64,000 nt of DNA, taken from Glandiceps talaboti (Eukaryota; Hemichordata; Enteropneusta; Spengelidae). The notes under the pieces were generated by a model that saw nothing but the letters and a program-made list of their open reading frames with translations, had not been told where the DNA came from and ran no database searches. This document shows, piece after piece, positions 53,228-63,200 of this stretch. How positions within the stretch are numbered: position 1 is the stretch's first letter; each line of letters begins with the position of its first letter. The position numbers and the translations under genes are program-made. The stretch covers positions 14,164,501 through 14,228,500 of the forward strand of contig NC_135566.1 of NCBI RefSeq assembly GCF_964340395.1. Direction: 5' to 3'.

Positions 53228-56200
53228 TGCTCTCATTCATACACTATGGAGGCCTTTCCCCTCACACTGCTTACTGTTCTTCCTAGGTTTTCACAGGAAG
53301 GCTCAGGCTGGTAACACCTTCTAAAGCTGCGAATTAAGAGACCACAACTTGGGTCGATCTCAGTGTTGGTTGTTTGGTGCCATTATTGGACAAAATAAAG
53401 TGGTTTGCAGTATGATTTTCATTATATGAAGTGGGCACACAGAAATTACACAGAGGACTTGACACCTATGTTACTTTATTTTTTAGTAGAAGACTGCTGA
53501 TGTAATATATAGACCCGGGAGATCGAACCCTTAACATCTCATGGTTCATTTACCACCAACACTATACATTTGCAAAGTGTTTTCTTTTCGTAGTTCTAAT
53601 TCAATTAAACAATGTATTGTTTATCTTCACAAAAAAACAACTCTTCAGTTCCTATAACTTTTTATACATCACTGAGTGAATTCTCCACATGTTGCATGTA
53701 TATATGATTACCAAGTGATCAAATCATACCAATATAACATAACTTCAAAACTTGTTGACAACATTGACCAAGTCTGTGTTTGTAACCCGATACATTGCAA
53801 ATAATTAAAAATGTGTAAAACATTTGGTATTGTATGTACAATGACAAACTTTTTACACATTTTTTAGCTTTTTGCAATGTTTTGTATTACAAACACAGGC
53901 TTGGTCAATGTTGTTTCACATTGATTTTTCAAGTAAGAAGCTATGATAGAATTGTTTTAGAATTAAAAATCCAAAATAAATACCAAATCGTCATATCAAA
54001 CCAGTACATATACCAATGACTACTAAACAGTTAATTCAGCTAATTAGAAGCACTGAACAGTGTCCAGTAAAAGTTTGGTGGAATTCAGGAAGACCCAACA
54101 GTTGTATCAACATGGACTTTACTTGTATTAACTTGCTTATGACCTTGCACAAATAAAATTCAGTTCAAAGGTGAACTAAGTTATTAAAGTAATTCGTCAA
54201 GATTATGCATTCCTAATTTAGCCCACAAAACAGCAATATACCTTGGACTGTATTAATAAAAGCATTCCTAAGTTAACCCTCAAAACAGGTATTACTTTGG
54301 GCTGTATAAAAACAATCGTAATTGAACCCCCAAAACAGCAATATACCTTGGAATGAAATACAGCAGCCCTATATTGAACCCTCCCCTGTGGTGGTGGTGG
54401 TGGTGGTGGTGGTGGGGGTGGGGGGTGGGGTTTAGGAATACATGAATTCAGCCCAAGGTATATTGGTGGGTTTTTGTTGTTTTGTTGTTGTTTTTTGTTT
54501 AAAAACAGCTATGTACCTTGGAATGAAACAGCTTTCCTAAGAAAAAGACAATTTGTTGTTGGGTCCAAACCCCCAACCCCCCAACCCCCCTCCCATCAAA
54601 TGGTTTACCCCTAATGTAACCTTAACACTGATTTGTGCCTTGGGCTGAAGTAAACCCCCCAAAACTTGCAATGTAGCATGCCTTGTGTAACTTGAGCTGC
54701 AAGGTAGGACTCAAGGTTGATGCATTTATAATTAATGAGCTTGATGTCTGTAGAAACTGTAAAATGCATAAGAACCAAGGAAATCATCCATGCTATATTT
54801 AAACATTAGCTGCTTTGATTGGAAAGGTCGTGTTTCAACATATATAAAGGCCAATGTTAAGTGGTGAGACTGACCATCATACTGAGATACAAAAACCTTC
54901 ACATTTCTATACACCAAACTACTGAACAATTCATTGAAGTCAATATTTTGTCATTCTGGACACGTTTGTCACTTTGGTAGTACACCACACAAGGATGTAT
55001 CAATTGAACTAGAAATGCCTTGGAGTTGATAGCTTAACATTGAATATGTTGACTTGAGTAGCCGCCATACAGTTTAGAATTCACTATCAAAGTACCTTTC
55101 AAGTGTTTCTCAAGGAGAAAGATATCTCTTATCGTGTAATTTGTACCTGGTTGACATGATACTCAAACATGTACAGTTTGTATTGTGTACTATGGTTTAG
55201 AGGCTGTGGTTTGAGGATACAGTCATTACTTTGCATGCAGTCCAAAAACTGGCTGTTTATCCCATAGAGGAGTGGGGGAGGGAAGGGGATGGGGGATGGG
55301 GTGGTACTCCCTCAATTTTCATATGGGGTGTGCGGCCCATGTTCAAAACATCCACTCATGTATCATCCAAATACAGACCCATTGTTAGGCATTTCCTGTC
55401 ACAATCATTCGGTCAATTAATACCTTTATTCTGATGCTGAGAAGGCATTTGTAAATCATGAAGACATTTCCCATGTTATCAACCCCATGATTAGAGAATT
55501 TTGAGATGAAAAGTCGACCCATGTTTAGGGACAATTTCATGAAAAAGTAACCCATTTTGGCAACACATACCCATACACCTTTCTATGGGACCCAACCCCA
55601 TCCAGTGTCCCCCCCCCCCTCCCACCCACTGGCTGTTTTATTCATGTCTATGATAATCTAAACTGGCAATAATTCTGAAATATTTGCTAACTCACAGTTT
55701 TATTATTAATGTATGATCATATATCTAACTTGTATGTCATGCCCACTTCTTTTTTCTGTAGCATCAAATCTTATCTGACAATGTGAGAGATGTAGACAAA
55801 TGTGTACAATGGGACTTGGTAACCATGACGACATATTGAAATATGGAATTAAGTAGCCACCAGACATCATAAAGTTACAGACTGTGTCTCTTTAAACTGC
55901 AACACATACAGCAAAATAATACCATGAACAAGTCTATCTGTGATTGCCATAGTTACAGGTAAATTACACCAACTCTTTGTGACCATAGCAAAGCCACAGG
56001 GCACACAAAACCTTTTTGTTATTACTACTTTACTCTAGACACTTCACGACAGAGTTGCTCATTGAACTTTCAGAAACATAACACCACAATATCATGCATG
56101 GTTTGAAATCTGACACACTCACAACCTGTTAGCGTACAACTGACAGACGTATACTTTCCATGAACATCTATGTATGAACATTGTAAAATCATGCAATGCA

Positions 56201-57179
56201 TAAAGTTCAAAACAACAATAATGACAATGACAACGACGACGACGACGACGACGATGACAACGACGACGACGATGACGACGACAATGACGACAGCACAGGT
56301 AACTACCTTCATTTGCTTCCTTTTCCTGATAGGAACATCCCACCTATCCACAGTCCGTGAATAGCCTATCACACTTATTTTTAACACAACAGACATCACA
56401 CACATACACACATACACACAATTTGTGAAACTAGTAACTAACCTGGCTCAGCCCAAGTCTGTAGTTGAGTTTATCAATATCAAGGTGATCAAGCAAGTCT
56501 TGGGTTGCCTGGGGAGAGAAATGATCATCCATTTAGTAACAAAACCTCCGAGGAATATTCAGGAACACACGGAAAACTGACAGCTGACTGTTTTACGTCA
56601 AAATTTGTTACCAACGACACAGGTCAACATATGTATGTCAAAATTCTAAGTCACTAGCTACAAAGATCACACACACTTATAAAAGACAAAGAGAAGAATG
56701 ATTACTTGGTGAGAACAAAAGATGGTTCATTTAGGAGCGTGGAGGTGAAATTTAATGACATGTCGATGCATTTAATAAGCTTAGAATCACATTAAGGATA
56801 CTAACTCCATTAGTGTACACTGACTGTTAAATCTGATAGTACCATTGTCCATATAGGACCCTTCTTAAAACATTACACTTTAGTTGACGAAATCCAAATT
56901 TGACTACGGAGGTGAAAAGTTGTGAAAAAACAGAGGGGTGTCTTCGTACAAAACTTAACTTTCTTGTCATTTTGTAAAATGTTCCACTATCGGGATTGAA
57001 TTATGTCTTAATACTTTACACTTTGTTGATGAAAGTCACATTTGACTGCTGAAATGAGATGTTCTGACAAAAAAAGGGGATGTCTTTTTGGAAATGAAAA
57101 GTAATGAAGGGGGGGAGGGAGGTTTACATATCTTCTTACAAGCCCATTGTTTCATGTTTGTCAAATTTTCCCATTATTG

Positions 57180-57256
<77 letters not shown>

Positions 57257-60200
57257 TTGTGCTGTGTGCGTAGGTGGGGGGAAACATTGAAAGTTGAAGT
57301 TATTCTGCACTGACTACCTAACCATCTAGGGTTCCTAAGTATGTCAAATTACCCTGCACCAGAGTATTTTCCAATCCTTTCACTATGAGTAACATCAAAA
57401 TAAAAGAGCTACAAAAGTGACCAGGGGTTTTACAAGTCATTGGGCTAATGTCTATCATATTCTTCATTTACAATTTACAATACATACTAAATCATTTTCT
57501 CTCCTTCATATTTTGATTAACTATATTTGACCATACAATTGAAGTGTTTCATTTCTCCAACGTTGTGGTGGAGGATAGTAAATTCTGTGGGGAAATATTC
57601 CACCTTACCTTCTTCTCATCTAAGACTGGTCCACCGGATTTGTATTCAGCTGGTGCTAAGATTTCAAATCTTCGTCTAAACTCTGTAAACAGCATACTGT
57701 CTGGATATCCTACAAATAACAGATCAAAACATGGACAAATAAACAACATGTAGTGGTGGAAAGGAGATATTCATTTGACCTTTTTCTATACACCTTTTCT
57801 TAAAAAGCATTTTTTTTTCATTTTGTTGTGTTTTGTATACATGTTTTCCTTTCTTAATTAAAAAAGTTCATCAATTCATCAACTGTTCATCATATTGGAG
57901 ACAACATAATTACTAGTATATATTTTTTTAGAATGTTGAATGAAGGGATTCAATCTATATTATACCATGCACAAGGCAAAAATATGGAATATATACTCTG
58001 GTCGTTCTACGTCATAACAACGAGCGTCTGTGTCACGACAAATGCGTGTCTACGTCACTGGTTCTGCTGTGTTCGAAACATGAATCAAAACTTACTGTAA
58101 ACTGAATCTAAACGGCTTACCTTGTCTATAAATCCTGACTGCTTCAAGGAGCTCGTTGCCTCTTATTTGAGATCTTAGAAGTGGGACATTTAACATATCT
58201 CCCATAATCTTAGTATGACCTTTGGCATCAGCTACACCAGCATCGACTTGTGGTAGAAGACATTGGACAAAATGTAGACGACTTCTTCTGAGCTGGTCAA
58301 TCAATCCATCCTATCAACAAAAACACTTTAAGAGTCAATTGATCCAGATCTATTGGAGTGATGTTTCAGTGCTAGATAGAGGGTCTAACTGGCAGAAACA
58401 TGGTATCATGGAGGCCATTTACATCAAGAGCTGTCCTAACAACCTGAACAGAGATGAGGGACAGTACTTTCTCCCTAAGATCTATGGGAACATTCTCTGT
58501 GATCACGTCACCTTGTGACATGATCATAAACAACACCCTCTATCATGAGTGAACAAGACTGACTGTTTGCAGACGAAAGCTTTTGGCTTATCAACAGCGC
58601 CCTCTATCATGAGTGAATAAGACTGACTGTTTGCAGTTGAAAGGTCTCAGCTAATCAAAAGTATCTTGTGTGTATTGGTTAAAATTCTAGTACTCACTTA
58701 AGATTCAATATCTCACTTCTACCAAGTCACAAAAACTGACAAAGATTGTCAGCGATTGTCAGTCAAAAGTTTAAATCTAATATTTGTCGTAAAGGGGAAC
58801 ACCACTCCAGGAAATAGAGACATTTTCAGAGACTATGGGTTCTGCAGAGTCATTTCATGAATTTACAGCACGTACAATTATTTGATCTTGTGCATTTATA
58901 GGGTATCTTTGTTATGGGCTATTGCATCATGGGAGTCAGCAGAAATACATTATTCAATGGTTGGACACTGAATATTCATGACAGCTGTTTCACACTGAGG
59001 TGTATAGCATATTGTACTCATGAATATTCAGTGTTCAACTGAAAATTCCTTCTTTATAACATGAGAATAATTTCTAACGTACTCCAATTCCAAATGAAAC
59101 ATTTTAGATTATTAGGAAATAAAAATTAATAATATTTTCAAGATGATCTCACCACTTGGAACTTGACTTGAAGGGAGAGTGATTTTCTCTTGATGCCAGC
59201 AGCACCACTGGTATAGGATCGTCTCAGACTAGAAGCTCTTCTTAATGATGAACTGCCCTCTATCCCAGCTACAGACCCAGATACCATACTTGGTACACTA
59301 CCTCTCATACTCAGAAACAAACTACTCATATTACTCCTGGAATATACAAAAAAAGATAAAATATTGAAATGACATGACATGCTATCTTTGCCTTGCCAAA
59401 TTTATCACTATAACAGAATTCTACAATGCACGAGTGCAAGTGTGGCGTATGCGGGGGAATTTGTATGAGTGTTTGCAGTTTCTTTGCGGCAGTACTTTCA
59501 TGAGTGTTGTGAGTAAAAGTGTAACAGAAAACACTACAAGCACAAGTGCAAATACCCCTGAGTACTTACACAGGAACTCACGAGGCATGGGGTTCTGTTA
59601 TTATTACATATGTTTTATTCTAAACAACAAATTTTCAGTACAAATTACACTATGTGATCACATACTTTGGAGCTTTCATGTAGAATGAAGGCTAGAATCC
59701 TCATTTACATATCATTTGCATGCAGGTATGCAATAATGTTTTCAGTAATGCACTGCAGTGCAAATAACACTTAGTATGTGCACCCACTGGTGCAAGTACA
59801 TGTAATCTCTCTCCCATATGTAATGATACACATTACACAATCTTGTGTTGTCTTGATGTACTGATATTTGTCACAACTAAATACACCGACATCGTTTAAA
59901 CACAAACTGTCACAACAGCTAATTTTAATATTTTCTTTCTTTCTCCCCTGGTTGGGTTCTTATTTGAAATTTTTTTAGTGAAGATACCAAAAAAATAAGA
60001 TGGTAGCCATGTGTTCCTGTAACTCTGACTTCATACAAATAATAAATTTGATATATGTTAGGAAAACATGACTAAGAGTTGGTTTTGAGTAGATAGTGAC
60101 TATTAGCAACATCTTGCACATTGATAAGTGGTTACAAGGTGGGCAGTATTAAAGTAGGTAAAATCTACCTGGGTGCTCACGTCATTCCACCAAAATGATG

Positions 60201-63200
60201 GTACTAAGAAATGAAAATCTATGCAAGTTTTACTAGATTTCTTCTCTCTGTTACTTGTTGTGAAGTTTATTTTGGATTTAGAGGCCCAAAAATACATGAA
60301 CAAAAATTAAAACAAGACAAAAAGTATAATGATTTGATTGCACTGGGTTTCCAAAACCTCAACATAGACACTACGATACCTAGTTTGTAATATTGTTTAC
60401 ATCTAAAACTATCAGCACTGTTTTTGTCAAAACAAGTCTCATTTGTGCCATTCCATAACCTTTGACCTGGGCAAAACATCACTTACGAAACAGACAAGTC
60501 TAATCATAGACCCTACATGTGTAGGGTCTATGGTCTAATTGCAGCCTTCTTTGACCTCGGTAACACTAAACCTATTAATTAAACATATCTCATTTGAATA
60601 TCTCCTCACACCAAACACTTACTTGGATGAGTCTTGTAGGACTGTAGCAGCTACCCTGGTGACTGGGTTCTCCCTGGACAGACCAAGCCAGCCAGTAGCA
60701 TTATATTCAACAGGTAGGGTTCCTTGCTGGTGATTTAGAATGAAGCAGTTCTTGTTGGGGCTTTGACGAACTAAACCATCGGCTGAAAGAAATTATACGA
60801 AAATTTGAAATAAGTGTGAACGTCAATTGTTGGGGCTTTGACGAACTAAACCATTTGGCTGAAAGAAATGATACAAAAATTTGAAGTAAATGTGAATGCA
60901 AATTGTTGAGGCTTTGACTAACTACACCATCGACTGAAAGAAATGGTACAAAAATTTGAAATAAGTGTGAACGTCAATTGTTGGGGCTTACCCATTGGCT
61001 GAAAGAAATCATACAAAAATTTGAAATAAGTGTCATCCATTGTATTACTAGTCAATATCAACCATTGCTTACAAAGGGTTACAGTTGTGAATTATTTGAA
61101 GCTCCCTTTCTGCCAACTGCGATGTAAATTGTGGAATTCAAATATATTTGTTTTTTGGAAAAAGACATTGATAAAAGTTGCAAAATACGAAAAATAAGGC
61201 TTTTCAAAAAAAATGGAAACATTTTATAAGGTTTTGACACAACTTCTTGAAATAGTTGATGATGTGTAAAGTGTGTAAAACTTACTTTTGTCACTATCAT
61301 CTCCATAATGAATAAAGAATCTTTCCATGAAACTTTCATCATTAGCTCCAGGAAATATGGACTCTTCATCAAGTAACCATAGCAACCCTTTCTTCTCTAC
61401 ATTCTTGGAATCTAAACCTGGTCTGACCTACAAATCAGAAGTGGTAAGACATTGATTACAATGTTGCTAGTTTTGTTATTATTGCTTATTTTGTTTCATT
61501 TTTTGTAACAATTTCAGAGTGGAAATACATGTAAACCAGTCAAGAAACAGCATCACTTGTACTGGGAATTCAGAACGACAGATCTTACCTGAGGTAGATT
61601 GATTTGATTTGATGCAACGTTTATGACACTAACAAGAAATGTGCCTCAGAAATAAACTGTTTAAGCTTTTTCTGATACTTTGTTCAAGAAAACGCCCATC
61701 GATTCTCAATTACATTGTGAAAGAAAATCAGGGGTCATTATACAATTTTTTTCAATACAGGTCAAAATGTTATCAAACTTTAATAAGTCACTTAGAATCC
61801 AATATGGCCGCCGAATACTATGTTATGTATTTGGAAAATAAAAAAATTATTAATTTCCTTGAAAACTAGACAGTGGACCCCTATTGCATTTTTTTTTATT
61901 TGTTTAAATTTTTATTTCAAAAGGACTAGAAGCAAGCTTCCACGTAAATCTGGAAAGATTTTAAAAATTTCAATATTCAGTGAAATTTGTCCCTGAAGCG
62001 CATTCTAAACTTGTGTGGCTATTAAGCATACTACTCACAAAACTAGTTTTCTCTCAAAAAGAAAAAAGAGCTAACTTGTGTGCAAAATTGCATTTCCACT
62101 GTGTGTCAAAATATATGTATTCATAGGAACCCAGTACATTGAATTGACTTACAATTGTTTGCTGTGACACTTTGTCAATCAAGTTCACCATGGGTTGCGG
62201 TGAAGACACAACGCTCTCAAAATCACAGTCTATATTTTCCTGTAGAAAAAACAAAGAGAAATTTCACATATTATTACGGTCACATAAATTCACTAGCTTT
62301 CACATCATTACACTGGTATAGTTATTGCTTACTCATACAATCAAAACTTGTTCCTGACTACCTTTTGTAATTTTACAGGCCAACATTTCGCAGGCAAATT
62401 TCAATCCCAGGTTCTTACATTATTGTCATCTTATCGGTGGAGCTACAATGATTACCCGGTACATAGGATTATTTTTTTGTTCTGGACCAACTTTTTCTAT
62501 AGCTCGGTCAGACAACTGTTTTTCACACCTAAAATATTTACCCTTACCTGAACTGAGCCTTAAAAGTAAATATTATCTTGACTCTTTAAAGGTAAGATAG
62601 GGTATAGAAGGCCCCCTAACTTTGTGGGGTTATTGTCAAACTAGAATGCGTACAGTGAACAATGCAGTGATTTCTCTATGAAAATCCACGATAAACTTGG
62701 TATGTGTGGACATATGAATGTCTTGGGAATGTATGTGTTGTTACAGAAAGTTGATATTTATACATGGTATATACAATTTTGAACAAAATATGGTCAGACT
62801 GGGCCATGGGGCTTGTTCATTAATCGTACTGAAAAGCTGATACTATTCTTTACTCTATCAAAGATTAGGACGTTGAGATGCTAACAACAACCACATGGGT
62901 GGCCAGCCCACACCTTTAGTTCAGTGCACAAAGCAGGGCACATGAACACTCTCCAATGAAAAACCACTATAAAATTTGAATATTTGAATATTCATGCAAT
63001 AATTTACATAAGTGGATACTAATTGGCCTCAGATTGTACACTAGATATACATGAAATAATGCTTTTTACTATCAAAATTTTGAGCAAATATCTGTAACAA
63101 AAATAAATTTACTAGTATCACTCTAGACATTTCTCCATACCTGGGCATATTTGTCTTGTTGTGAAGTGAACACTGTATCATGGAATAGAAGCTGTAATCT

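Larger units (their letters stand above)
23178..56442 (-). other. Giant intron (about 33.3 kb) at the head/rod junction
   Basis: Bounded by the donor after the converter exon and the acceptor ttgtcaacag before the lever exon. It contains mostly AT-rich sequence, microsatellites, degenerate tandem arrays, MITE-like palindromes and a few short open segments. I see no convincing second gene. One segment at 43875-44018 looks like an internal first exon, and weaker candidates lie at about 36.1-36.3, 42.7-42.95, 45.1 and 51.3 kb. Stretches not listed separately show nothing I can identify. Confidence 0.85.

Noticed and set aside
56070-56417. 115-codon minus-strand and 74-codon frames with Val/Ile or His/Arg runs
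   Set aside because: Translation of the GAC-type microsatellite; no other protein character.
57088-57313. Cys/Val-repeat open frames
   Set aside because: Translation of the GT microsatellite.
60707-60901. Frame with SSSKPQQ repeats overlapping the strut exon
   Set aside because: It is the +1 shadow of the exon and of its tandem copies; the true frame is set by neighbouring exon phases and homology.
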